A stretch of DNA of 58,309 nucleotides, taken from contig JAACFJ010000021.1 of NCBI GenBank assembly GCA_009937505.1, positions 1-58,309 of the forward strand. The letters are read 5' to 3'. Within the stretch, counting starts at the first letter, position 1, and the number at the start of each line of letters is the position of its first letter. This document shows positions 51,468 to 58,309 of the stretch, piece by piece. The translations under genes and the position numbers were made by a program. The stretch comes from Gammaproteobacteria bacterium. Lineage in GTDB: Bacteria; Pseudomonadota; Gammaproteobacteria; Steroidobacterales; Woeseiaceae. The notes beneath the pieces were generated by a model. It was given only the letters and a program-made list of their open reading frames with translations. It was not told the origin of the DNA and did no database searches.

Positions 51468-52307
51468 ATGAAGAATAGTGCCGCCATGCTGTTGCTAAGC
51501 CTCGTGCCGATGCTGACGCAGCAGGCAGCCGTAGCGGGGCCCGAGGATGACCGAGAGGCCTTCGTCGAATATTTCCAGTCACGATTTCCCGACGTAGCGT
51601 TTGCGGAGTTTGCAAACGGCATCTATGCGATCGACGAAGACGCGCGTGGGCAATGGCTGGACATTGAGGAGTTTCCGCCCTACGAATTTGCGGTTGAACA
51701 GGGCGAGACCCTGTGGCAAGAGGCTTTGCCGGACGGGGCGCGGCTTGCTGATTGTTTTGGCCAATCCACGGGCGATATCCGCCCGGCTTATCCCCGCTTC
51801 GACGCCGGCAGGGGCGAGGTCGTGACGCTGGCGGTGGCCATCAACGACTGCAGGCAGACGCAGAAGTTGCCGGTATGGCCCTATGACTCCGAAGAGCTGA
51901 TCAGCATCACGGCGTATCTCGCGTACGCGGCGCGGGGAAAGCCGGTTGTGACGCAAATTCATGCGGACGAGCCTGGCGCGCTCGCCGCCTACGAGGAGGG
52001 CAAGCGCTTCTACTACAGCAAGCGCGGGCAGCTGAATTTCGCGTGTTCCGATTGCCACGTGACGTCGGTCGGGCTCCATGTTCGCGCGGACAGGTTGAGT
52101 CCGAGCCTGGGCCATACCACGCATTTCCCGGTTTATCGCTCCAAGCTGGGCACGGTGATCTCGTTGCACCAACGCTTCTCCGGTTGTGTGCGAGACGTAC
52201 GGGCAAAACCGTTCGCACTGCAAAGCGAAGAATTCCGGAATCTCGAATACTTCCTGAGCTATATGAGTAACGGACTCGAATTCAATGGCCCCGGTGCGCG
52301 CAAGTAA
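51468..52307 (+). CDS. soxA: SoxA, monohaem L-cysteine S-thiosulfotransferase subunit
   Basis: The 279-residue protein has a signal peptide and one haem c site, C193-S-D-C196-H197. The active-site Cys that becomes a persulfide haem ligand is C240 in FSGCVRDVRAKPF. In the N-terminal half, C96 and C128 stand where dihaem SoxA proteins have a second haem, so this is the one-haem, disulfide type. It forms SoxAX with SoxX. The soxK gene starts inside its last codons. Confidence 0.95.
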   Translation: MKNSAAMLLLSLVPMLTQQAAVAGPEDDREAFVEYFQSRFPDVAFAEFANGIYAIDEDARGQWLDIEEFPPYEFAVEQGETLWQEALPDGARLADCFGQSTGDIRPAYPRFDAGRGEVVTLAVAINDCRQTQKLPVWPYDSEELISITAYLAYAARGKPVVTQIHADEPGALAAYEEGKRFYYSKRGQLNFACSDCHVTSVGLHVRADRLSPSLGHTTHFPVYRSKLGTVISLHQRFSGCVRDVRAKPFALQSEEFRNLEYFLSYMSNGLEFNGPGARK

Positions 52308-52596
52308 ACGCGGCATGGCGCTGGCCGTTCTCGCAGCGGTGTTCGCTGCAGCCGGATGCACGACGGCATTCGAGCAGCAGCTGGCGGAGGCGGAGCTGCT
52401 GCGAGTCGAGGCTGCCGCCGCGGGCGCCGAGTGGCTGCAAACCGGGGCGCTGCTGGAGCAGGCTCGCGATGAAGCGGCAGGCGGTGACATGGACGCCGCA
52501 CGAGCACTGGTCGACAAAGCGCGATTCCAGGGCGAAGCCGCACTCCGCCAGGCCGAACATGAAGCCTCTGCCTGGCAGAATCGGGTCGTGCAGTGA
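52285..52596 (+). CDS. soxK: SoxAX-binding lipoprotein, SoxK/SAXB-like
   Basis: The 103-residue protein has a lipoprotein-type signal (LAVLAAVFAAAGC, Cys25) and a helical mature part with GAEWLQTGALLEQARDEAAGG and ALVDKARFQGEAALRQAEHEA. This pattern matches the small SoxAX-binding protein (SAXB/SoxK), which raises SoxAX activity, and it occupies the usual place between soxA and soxB. It overlaps soxA by 23 bases. An alternative start is ATG 52315. Confidence 0.78.
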   Translation: MAPVRASKRGMALAVLAAVFAAAGCTTAFEQQLAEAELLRVEAAAAGAEWLQTGALLEQARDEAAGGDMDAARALVDKARFQGEAALRQAEHEASAWQNRVVQ

Positions 52597-52612
52597 CGGC
52601 GAAAGGGGAAAG

Positions 52613-54376
52613 GTGGACAGGCGCGAATTCCTGAGGCTGCTGGCCATCGCCGGCATCGCTACCGGTTCGGCCGGTTGCGCGGCCCGCAAACAATTGCCCG
52701 AAGCAGACATCTACGCGGCCGAGCCTTTCGGCCAGGCGCGCCTGATGCACTTTACCGACTGCCACGCCCAGCTGTTGCCGGTCTACTTTCGTGAGCCCAG
52801 CGTCAACCTGGGATTCGGCGACGCAAGGAACCGTCCGCCACATATTGTCGGCGAAGCGCTGCTCGAGCATGCGGGGATCGACCCGGGCAGCCGTTTTGCG
52901 CATGCCATCACTCATCTCGACTTCGTGTCCGCGGCACGACGCTACGGCACGGTGGGTGGATTCGCACACCTGAAGACACTGGTCGATCGGCTGCGCGACG
53001 AGGCGGGGCCGCAGAGTTGCCTGTTGCTCGATGGCGGCGATACCTGGCAGGGGTCCGGCACGGCGTACTGGACCCGAGGACGGGACATGGTAGGTGCCTG
53101 CAACCGTCTCGGCGTCGACGTCATGACCGGCCACTGGGAATTCACCTACGAGGACGCGGAAGTGCTGCGGAACATCGACGAGTTCGCCGGCGAATTCGTG
53201 GCGCAGAATGTCCGACTCACTGACGACGCCCTGTTCTCCGGTGCAGCGGCGTTCGACGAAGATTCGGGCCACGTGTTCCGGCCCTATACCGTGCGCGATG
53301 CAGGCGGCAGAAGGATCGCTGTCATCGGCCAGGCCTTTCCATACACGCCGATTGCGAACCCGTCACGTTTCATCCCCGACTGGACCTTCGGCATCCGCGC
53401 CGGCGAACTGCAGGGCCTTGTCGACGCGGTGCGCGAGAACGAGCGACCCGATGCGGTCGTCCTCTTGTCGCACAACGGCATGGACGTCGACCTGAAGCTC
53501 GCGCGCGTGGTTTCGGGTATCGATGCGATCCTCGGTGGACATACGCACGACGGCGTACCTGTTCCGGTCATCGTCGACAATAACGCAGGCCGCACCGTGG
53601 TAACGAATGCGGGTTCCAACGGCAAGTTTCTCGGCGTGCTGGACCTCGAATTCGGCAATGGCGGTGTCAGCGATTTCCGTTACCGCCTCTTGCCCGTGTT
53701 CTCGAACCTGCTGCCTGCCGACGCGGATATGAGCGCTTACATTGCGAGCGTCCGCAAACCCTGGCGGCAGGTACTCGAGGAACCGCTCGCAACTGCCGAT
53801 GTATTGCTTTATCGCCGCGGCAATTTCAACGGCACGTTCGACCAGGTGATCTGTGATGCTCAACGTGCGGTCGGTGACGCACAGATCGCGTTGTCGCCGG
53901 GATTCCGCTGGGGGACGACCGTTCTGCCGGGCGATACGGTGACCATGGAGCGTGTCATGGACCAGACCTGCATCACGTACCCGGAGACCTACGTTCGTGA
54001 CATGACCGGCGAGCAGATAAAACTCATCCTGGAAGACGTGTGCGATAACCTGTTCAATCCGGATCCTTTCTATCAGCAGGGCGGAGACATGGTTCGTACC
54101 GGCGGCATGAATTACGTGTGCGAGCCGACCGCCGGCGCCGGCGAACGAATTTCGGCGATGACACTGGATGACGGCACGCCGGTAGAGGCGGGCAGGAGCT
54201 ACCGTGTCGCCGGCTGGGCGACGGTCGGGAGCCAGGCGCCGGGGCCACCCATATGGGAGGTCGTCGCCGAATATTTGCGCGACCTGAAAGTTGCGAAGAT
54301 CGAGCGGTTGAATACGCCTGTGCTGAAGGGCGTGGAAAACAACCTCGGGGTAGCCGACTATCCCGGACAAGCCTGA
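52613..54376 (+). CDS. soxB: SoxB, S-sulfosulfanyl-L-cysteine sulfohydrolase
   Basis: The 587-residue periplasmic enzyme hydrolyses sulfate off the SoxYZ-bound sulfone, using two Mn ions. A Tat signal is present (DRREFLRLLAIAGIATG). Metal-site motifs are HFTDCHAQLLP, LLDGGDTWQGSG, MTGHWEFT, LLSHNGMD and LGGHTHDG. The C-terminal 5'-nucleotidase-like domain is complete. GTG 52613 follows AAGGGG. The frame opens at 52469 inside soxK. The window has no soxCD, so sulfane sulfur left on SoxY must be handled elsewhere. Confidence 0.96.
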   Translation: MDRREFLRLLAIAGIATGSAGCAARKQLPEADIYAAEPFGQARLMHFTDCHAQLLPVYFREPSVNLGFGDARNRPPHIVGEALLEHAGIDPGSRFAHAITHLDFVSAARRYGTVGGFAHLKTLVDRLRDEAGPQSCLLLDGGDTWQGSGTAYWTRGRDMVGACNRLGVDVMTGHWEFTYEDAEVLRNIDEFAGEFVAQNVRLTDDALFSGAAAFDEDSGHVFRPYTVRDAGGRRIAVIGQAFPYTPIANPSRFIPDWTFGIRAGELQGLVDAVRENERPDAVVLLSHNGMDVDLKLARVVSGIDAILGGHTHDGVPVPVIVDNNAGRTVVTNAGSNGKFLGVLDLEFGNGGVSDFRYRLLPVFSNLLPADADMSAYIASVRKPWRQVLEEPLATADVLLYRRGNFNGTFDQVICDAQRAVGDAQIALSPGFRWGTTVLPGDTVTMERVMDQTCITYPETYVRDMTGEQIKLILEDVCDNLFNPDPFYQQGGDMVRTGGMNYVCEPTAGAGERISAMTLDDGTPVEAGRSYRVAGWATVGSQAPGPPIWEVVAEYLRDLKVAKIERLNTPVLKGVENNLGVADYPGQA

Positions 54377-54388
54377 GATGCCAAAGCC

Positions 54389-54835
54389 ATGAGAACCTCT
54401 TGCCTGTTCGCCCTGGTGTTGATCCTCCTGAGCCTTGCGGGCGCGCAGGCTTCGGCCGACGACGAGGGCAAGCCGTTTGCAGAGGCAAGGATCGTCCTGC
54501 AGATGGCGGATGGCGATGCCGAATCACAGACCCGCGTTCTCAATGTCGCCAATAACCTGATCAAGCACTACGGTGGGCCGGATTTCGTCGATATCGAGAT
54601 CGTGGCGTACGGTCCCGGTCTGTCTCTGCTGTTCCCGGGAAATGCCAACGAAGAGCGAATTTCCAGCCTGTTGACCAACGAGGTGCGATTCGTCGGCTGT
54701 ATGAACACCGTCGAATCGATCGAGCGGGCTACGGGTGAGCGCCCGGATCTCATTCCCGAGACCATACCGGTGCAGACAGGGGTGGCGCGCCTGGTCGAGC
54801 GGGCGCAGCAAGGCTTCGTAGTAATCCGGCCCTAG
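54389..54835 (+). CDS. Periplasmic DsrE-like protein 1
   Basis: The 148-residue protein has a signal peptide (FALVLILLSLAGAQASA) and a DsrE/DsrF-like fold: RIVLQMADGDAESQTRVLNVANNLI, VDIEIVAYGPGLSLLF, VRFVGCMNTVESI. C104 sits where DsrE-family sulfurtransferases carry a Cys. It starts 12 bases after soxB and so ends the sox operon. It is about the same size as DsrE-like protein 2 (57471-57923). A role in accepting or trafficking sulfane sulfur from SoxYZ is likely but inferred. Confidence 0.75.
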   Translation: MRTSCLFALVLILLSLAGAQASADDEGKPFAEARIVLQMADGDAESQTRVLNVANNLIKHYGGPDFVDIEIVAYGPGLSLLFPGNANEERISSLLTNEVRFVGCMNTVESIERATGERPDLIPETIPVQTGVARLVERAQQGFVVIRP

Positions 54836-55003
54836 CGCACGGCAGGCCTTGCCTGTTCGGCCTGCTCGCTCAGCTCGAGCACGGTTGCGACGGGCATGAT
54901 GGCCGACCCGGCGCAGCGTGATCTGCCTTCGCCCTTAACGATGACGCCGCGATCACGGCGATGGCGCCGCACAAGCGGCTCCGGGTCCTGCGACTTAACA
55001 CGG
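54836..55003. other. Convergent intergenic region between sox and ECF operons
   Basis: The two operons meet here. GCAGGCC/GGCCTGC near 54842-54865 can form a 7-bp stem after the DsrE1 stop, without a clear T-run. A minus-strand open frame across this region shows no recognisable protein. Confidence 0.3.
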
Positions 55004-55960
55004 TCACAAGGGCTTGATTGCGAGTTCGTCGTCCGATGCGCGCAGGAAGCCGTAGCTTTCGTAAATGGCTTGCGCATCATCAGTCGCAAGGTAGGCAAGG
55101 TAACGGGCGGCGTTGTCGGCATTACGGCCGGTCTTCATGATGCCTATGGCGTAGTTCACCTTGTCCTGCTTGTTCAGGGGCGCCGGAATGGCGACACCGT
55201 CGATCGGGCGTCCTTCTGCTTTCGCATGAACGACTTCCGTCGTCCAGACGATGCCGACATCCGCCTCGCCCTTCTCTATCAGGTCCGGGGTCTCGCGATG
55301 ATGACGCGACGTAAACCAGGTCTTGCCTTCGACCGCCCAGCAGCTGCGGCACTCCTTGCCACCCGTTATCTTCTCGTGCAGCCCGAGGTCCTTGAGCATC
55401 TCGCTGCCGTAGAACTTGAAAATGCCTTCGGTTAGCGGATTCGGGTGCGACTGAACGAGATCGTCGCGGCCGAGATCCTCAGGGCCCTCGATGTTTTTCG
55501 GGTTTCCTTCCGCAACCATAAGTTCCAGCTTGTTGTGAATATAGATCGCGTATTCGTCCATCAGGCCCTTCTCGTTGAGTTTCCTCAAGTGGCCAATGTT
55601 GACGGAGGCGAACACGTCGGGGTTCATCGCCGTTTTCTCGCCCTCGATCTCGCCCTGCTTGAGCAACTGGTTCTTGAGAATCTGGCCGGGAGGAATCGTC
55701 TCGACGTAAACCGACTCGATGTCGGGGTTCTTCTTCTGGAAATCCGAGATCAGTTCCTGCATCACCATGAACTGGTTGCCTGCCAGGTACATGACGAGGT
55801 CGGCGGTATAGGAATCACCGATCGAGCCGTATTCCACTTCCCCGTTCGCATGGAACGTCCGGTAGTCCTTGCCATGGCCAGCGTCTTTGGATTCGGCTAC
55901 TGCGGTGCCGGACGCGGTGGCGAACAATCCCAGCAACGCAAGCTTTGCGGAAGTCTTCAT
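55004..55960 (-). CDS. Periplasmic solute-binding protein of the ECF operon
   Basis: The 318-residue protein has a signal peptide (LALLGLFATASGTAVA) and the two-lobed layout of ModA/tungstate-like or Fe-type solute-binding proteins (LVMYLAGNQFMVMQELISDF, PDVFASVNIGHL, GEADVGIVWTTEVVHAKAEG). It also has a C204-x2-C207 pair in GKECRSCWAVEG, not usual in that family. No permease or ATPase gene is nearby. It begins about 20 bases after the anti-sigma stop, so it belongs to the ECF operon and could deliver or sense a ligand, perhaps a sulfur oxyanion. The ligand is unknown. Confidence 0.78.
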   Translation of the reverse strand: MKTSAKLALLGLFATASGTAVAESKDAGHGKDYRTFHANGEVEYGSIGDSYTADLVMYLAGNQFMVMQELISDFQKKNPDIESVYVETIPPGQILKNQLLKQGEIEGEKTAMNPDVFASVNIGHLRKLNEKGLMDEYAIYIHNKLELMVAEGNPKNIEGPEDLGRDDLVQSHPNPLTEGIFKFYGSEMLKDLGLHEKITGGKECRSCWAVEGKTWFTSRHHRETPDLIEKGEADVGIVWTTEVVHAKAEGRPIDGVAIPAPLNKQDKVNYAIGIMKTGRNADNAARYLAYLATDDAQAIYESYGFLRASDDELAIKPL

Positions 55961-55980
55961 AATGGATATTCCCCCCGAAG

Positions 55981-56685
55981 TCAGATCTTTTCGTATTTCC
56001 AGCCGTCCTGCATTCGCATGACGACCCGATCGAGCGCCGTGTAGTCCTGCTGGATGTTGGGCACGAGTATGACTTTCACGCCTTTCTCTTCGAGGCGCTG
56101 GATGCTCCTCGCGCAGGCGTAAAACACGACGTCATTTTCCTGCAGTGTGCGAATTTCCTCCGCGAACGAAGTGACGTCACTTCTCAGCAGGTCGAGCCCG
56201 CGCTCGTTCGCAACGATTTCCACGCGGCGATATTCTCCCTCGTCCGCGGAATCCAGCAGGTATTTCGCATGCGCCAGCGCCGACTGCATCTGCTCGGGGT
56301 CGCCGCTGACAATGTGCAGCAGGTAATTTCCGGTTTGTTCCAGTGCCTGGGCTGTTGGCGCCGGCTTGGCGGCCGGGGCTTTACTGATCAGACCCTGGCC
56401 AAAATAGCCGGCCGTGGCGCCAACTGCGAGCAAGATGCCAGCGACGAGAACCCCGCCAAAAGGGCCGGAACGCCTCAGCGCCGGTCCGCCAGGGCGTTTT
56501 GCAGGAGGCACATCGTCATAGGCATGGCGCACAAGCTCTTTGAGCTTGCGCAGCTGGCACAGCCGCAAATCGAGCTCGGGCGAGTGCGCCGACTCGTTGT
56601 ACAGGCGACTTTTCTCTTCCGGATCCAGTTCACCATCCACGAAAGCATTCAATTGCTCTTCGGAAAAATGTTCGTCCTTCTTCAT
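55981..56685 (-). CDS. Anti-sigma factor with membrane helix and periplasmic DsrE-like domain
   Basis: The 234-residue protein has an anti-sigma N-terminus (EEQLNAFVDGELDPEEK), but the HxxxCxxC zinc motif is only H34 with a lone C43. A single membrane helix follows (76-98), then a short Ala/Pro linker and a DsrE-like domain (119-234): LLHIVSGDPEQMQSALAHAK, YRRVEIVANERGLDLL, VVFYACARSIQRL with C191 at the conserved Cys. ATG 56685 overlaps the sigma stop (ATGA). It would hold the ECF factor at the membrane and release it when the periplasmic domain senses a sulfur species. I know no described example of this fusion. Confidence 0.8.
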   Translation of the reverse strand: MKKDEHFSEEQLNAFVDGELDPEEKSRLYNESAHSPELDLRLCQLRKLKELVRHAYDDVPPAKRPGGPALRRSGPFGGVLVAGILLAVGATAGYFGQGLISKAPAAKPAPTAQALEQTGNYLLHIVSGDPEQMQSALAHAKYLLDSADEGEYRRVEIVANERGLDLLRSDVTSFAEEIRTLQENDVVFYACARSIQRLEEKGVKVILVPNIQQDYTALDRVVMRMQDGWKYEKI

Positions 56686-57242
56686 TTCACCCTCTTCAAG
56701 GTCGCCGGTCGGCGCGGCGCCATGGCCGTGCCGACGTCTATCAGATGTTCCTTGAGCGCTCTGCGCCCTCTGCACAGGCGGCTCATAACCGTCCCTACCG
56801 GGATCTCCAGAATCTCCGCCACCGATGCATAGGTGAAGCCCTCGAGGTCCACCAACGTAACCACCTGGCACTGTGCCAACGGCAGCTTCCTGACGGCGCG
56901 ACGTACTTTGTCGACCAGCTGTTGCTTTTCCGTGTTCTGCTCCGGTGTAACCTCGTCAGCGATGACGACGTTTTCCGACGACACGACGTCACGTTTGGCG
57001 CGGTAATAGTCCTTGAGGCAGTTGGACAGGATGCGGAACAGCCAGGCTTCCGCTGCCCCAAGGTCTTTCAACTGCTTCTGATTGCTCAAGGCCTTGAACA
57101 TTGCCTGCTGCACCATGTCGTCTGCCAGGTGCGGATCGTGAGTCCAGGCATAGGCCATGCGATACAGCCGATCCCTGCTGTTCTCCACGAGTTTCCTGAA
57201 AGCCCGTCGCTGGCTGATTCCGAGGATTATTCTTTTAGGCAT
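56682..57242 (-). CDS. ECF RNA polymerase sigma factor
   Basis: The 186-residue protein has sigma region 2 (FRKLVENSRDRLYRMAYAWTHDPHLADDMVQQAMFKAL) and region 4 (QVVTLVDLEGFTYASVAEILEIPVGTVMSRLCRGRRAL). It directs RNA polymerase to specific promoters when not held by its anti-sigma factor, which follows with a four-base overlap. ATG 57242 is preceded by a GGGGGG run; the frame opens further upstream at 57350. Its own promoter-like site lies at 57280-57307, implying autoregulation. Confidence 0.93.
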   Translation of the reverse strand: MPKRIILGISQRRAFRKLVENSRDRLYRMAYAWTHDPHLADDMVQQAMFKALSNQKQLKDLGAAEAWLFRILSNCLKDYYRAKRDVVSSENVVIADEVTPEQNTEKQQLVDKVRRAVRKLPLAQCQVVTLVDLEGFTYASVAEILEIPVGTVMSRLCRGRRALKEHLIDVGTAMAPRRPATLKRVK

Positions 57243-57279
57243 CGAGCAGGACCCCCCCAATTCGTGGCCTGTACGACTA

Positions 57280-57307
57280 CTGACGTGGCAAGTCGTGATT
57301 TTATTCC
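57280..57307 (-). promoter_or_regulatory. ECF-type promoter of the sigma-anti-sigma operon
   Basis: On the minus strand GGAATA (57302-57307) is followed after 16 bases by CGTCAG (57280-57285), 38 bases before the sigma start. It is identical in the -35 and in CGTCA to the site in front of soxX. Confidence 0.65.
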
Positions 57308-57357
57308 CTGCGGGAACAACGGTATGCCCTTTCGAGGCAATCGATTTCAAGGCTAAG

Positions 57358-57385
57358 GGATTAATCTGGCTGCTTCAAACGTCTG
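57358..57385 (+). promoter_or_regulatory. ECF-type promoter upstream of DsrE-like gene 2
   Basis: GGATTA (57358-57363) and CGTCTG (57380-57385) are separated by exactly 16 bases, pointing to the DsrE2-porin unit with a leader of about 80 bases. It differs from the other two sites by one base in each core element. Confidence 0.55.
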
Positions 57386-57470
57386 TACTTGTTAAGGCCG
57401 TATCCGCATGCGTGGTAACAGCCTGAAATCAATGCCTTGAAGGCATGGAAACCGGTCAGGAGGTCAAGAT

Positions 57471-57923
57471 ATGAATATCCGTAGTTTACTGGGGCCAGGC
57501 AGTGTCCTTGTCGCGTTCTGCATGCTCTTTGCACCCCAGGCGCTGATGGCGCAGGAAGAGAAACCGTTTGCAGAGCACAAATTCGTGCTGCAGATCAGTG
57601 ACATGGACCCGTCGAAGCAGACGCTGGTACTCAATGTCGCGAGCAATATTCTCAAGGCCTACGGCCAGGATCAGGCGGATGTGGAGATCGTCGCATTCGG
57701 CCCGGGATTGCGCCTGTTATTCGAAGGAAACAGCAATGCCGGCCGCATCGACGGTCTTGTCGACAGCGGCGTACGATTTTTCGCATGCCAGAACACAATA
57801 ACCAACATGTCGAAAATAATCGGCGAACCGATCAAGGTGAACAGCCACGCATCGTCGGGCAAGGGCGGGATCGTGCGCATCAAGGAACTCGTTGATCAGG
57901 GCTACATGCTGGCGAAACCTTAA
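57471..57923 (+). CDS. Periplasmic DsrE-like protein 2
   Basis: The 150-residue protein has a signal peptide (LVAFCMLFAPQALMA) and a DsrE-like domain related to protein 1 throughout: KFVLQISDMDPSKQTLVLNVASNIL, VEIVAFGPGLRLLF, VRFFACQNTITNM with C106. It shares the V-E-I-V-A...G-L...L and V-x-F-x-x-C pattern with the anti-sigma C-terminal domain. GGAGG precedes ATG 57471. It is divergent from the ECF operon and may be cotranscribed with the porin 50 bases downstream. A role as periplasmic sulfur carrier or as ligand of the anti-sigma domain is inferred. Confidence 0.78.
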   Translation: MNIRSLLGPGSVLVAFCMLFAPQALMAQEEKPFAEHKFVLQISDMDPSKQTLVLNVASNILKAYGQDQADVEIVAFGPGLRLLFEGNSNAGRIDGLVDSGVRFFACQNTITNMSKIIGEPIKVNSHASSGKGGIVRIKELVDQGYMLAKP

Positions 57924-57973
57924 ATTCGTCACAACGACTCAATTATCAAATCGCGTAACGAAGGGGGTTTCAC

Positions 57974-58309
57974 GTGAGAATTTCAAAAGATTATCAACGA
58001 GCATGGTCGGCAGCATTGCTGGCCGGGCTGCTTATATTCTCCGGCAGTGCGTTTTCGGCGAACTGGCTGCAGCTGCAGGGTACCGAGCCGGAAGGCGCAG
58101 AGCAGCTGGGCAAGGTCTGGGGATTCGTCCAGGTGCAGTACCAGGATGATTCCAGTGATCCGAACCCGGCCGGCGGATTCATTCCGCCCAAGACGATCGG
58201 GCCGAATCTCGAGACGCAGTCGGCGTTCAACGTCAACCGTGCGCGCATCGGCGTGCGCGGCGTGGCGATGCCTATCGATCAGAAGATCAATTACTTCGTC
58301 CTGCTGGAG
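57974..58309 (+). CDS. Outer-membrane porin, N-terminal part (3' truncated by window)
   Basis: The first 112 residues start at GTG 57974 and the frame runs to the window edge. A signal peptide (SAALLAGLLIFSGSAFSA) is followed by porin-like beta-strands KVWGFVQVQYQDD and FNVNRARIGVRGVAMPI, as in phosphate-selective porin O/P-type or OprO proteins. It follows DsrE-like gene 2 by 50 bases and may belong to the same transcript, providing anion entry for the periplasmic sulfur pathway. Confidence 0.75.
   Translation, partial: MRISKDYQRAWSAALLAGLLIFSGSAFSANWLQLQGTEPEGAEQLGKVWGFVQVQYQDDSSDPNPAGGFIPPKTIGPNLETQSAFNVNRARIGVRGVAMPIDQKINYFVLLE

Noticed and set aside
53363-54370. 335-residue minus-strand open frame
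   Set aside because: It is antisense to soxB, which carries all metal-site motifs.
54832-55122. 96-residue minus-strand open frame in the convergent gap
   Set aside because: It overlaps the end of the binding-protein gene in another frame and has no recognisable features.
1-58309. CRISPR arrays, tRNA and rRNA genes
   Set aside because: Reading both strands I found no regularly spaced repeats, no tRNA T-loop/acceptor pattern and no rRNA-like sequence.

Overview
The window is high-GC, densely packed DNA that reads as the chromosome of a sulfur-oxidising gammaproteobacterium. The evidence is a sox cluster (soxXYZAKB without soxCD), a full Rnf complex, a DsrL/GltD-type Fe-S flavoprotein, FixLJ-type regulation and SlyD-like and cold-shock proteins. 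A Chromatiales- or Woeseiaceae-like lineage would fit, but that is inference. I found no tRNA, rRNA, CRISPR array, insertion sequence or prophage block. The first gene (katG) and the last (a porin) are cut by the window edges.

Layout. 0-2.2 kb: end of katG, a REPIN-like palindrome, a methyltransferase and rraA. 2.3-5.9 kb: a FixL-like haem-PAS kinase, FixJ, a receiver with Glu at the phosphorylation site, and a receiver remnant. 5.9-16.2 kb: mixed housekeeping and unknown genes (MFS transporter with a zinc-ribbon tail, HAD phosphatase, lipoprotein pair, FKBP, cold-shock protein, SDR protein, glutamate dehydrogenase, large membrane protein). 16.2-25.9 kb: a broken TauE-type permease, ppdK, a P-type ATPase, a haem c lipoprotein, an NAD-binding protein, a cyclase-like protein and a DUF3307 protein. 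25.9-29.4 kb: an operon of a cNMP-binding protein and two flavoproteins. 29.7-33.3 kb: a split phosphorelay (kinase, receiver, HPt, OmpR-type regulator). 33.5-48.7 kb: a 15-kb minus-strand operon joining korAB, two PFOR-like proteins and rnfBCDGEA plus a small NqrM-like gene. 49-58.3 kb: a Cys-rich protein, an SGNH hydrolase, the sox operon ending in a periplasmic DsrE-like gene, and a divergent locus with an ECF sigma factor, an anti-sigma factor, a solute-binding protein, a second DsrE-like protein and a porin.

The two most notable systems are at the right. First, the anti-sigma factor has a single membrane segment followed by a periplasmic DsrE-like domain. The ECF operon, the sox operon and the DsrE2-porin unit are each preceded by the same promoter-like motif, GGAWTA-N16-CGTC. 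Together these suggest an envelope sulfur-responsive ECF regulon controlling thiosulfate oxidation. Second, the Rnf genes are interleaved with a 2-oxoacid:ferredoxin oxidoreductase and two related PFOR-derived proteins, one of which appears to have lost the thiamine diphosphate motif, suggesting a dedicated ferredoxin-Rnf electron-transfer assembly.

Several genes (the TauE-type permease, korA twice, the rnfB/PFOR junction, perhaps the receiver at 5.7 kb) carry frame breaks that look like losses of a few tens of bases. These could be true decay or an assembly artefact.
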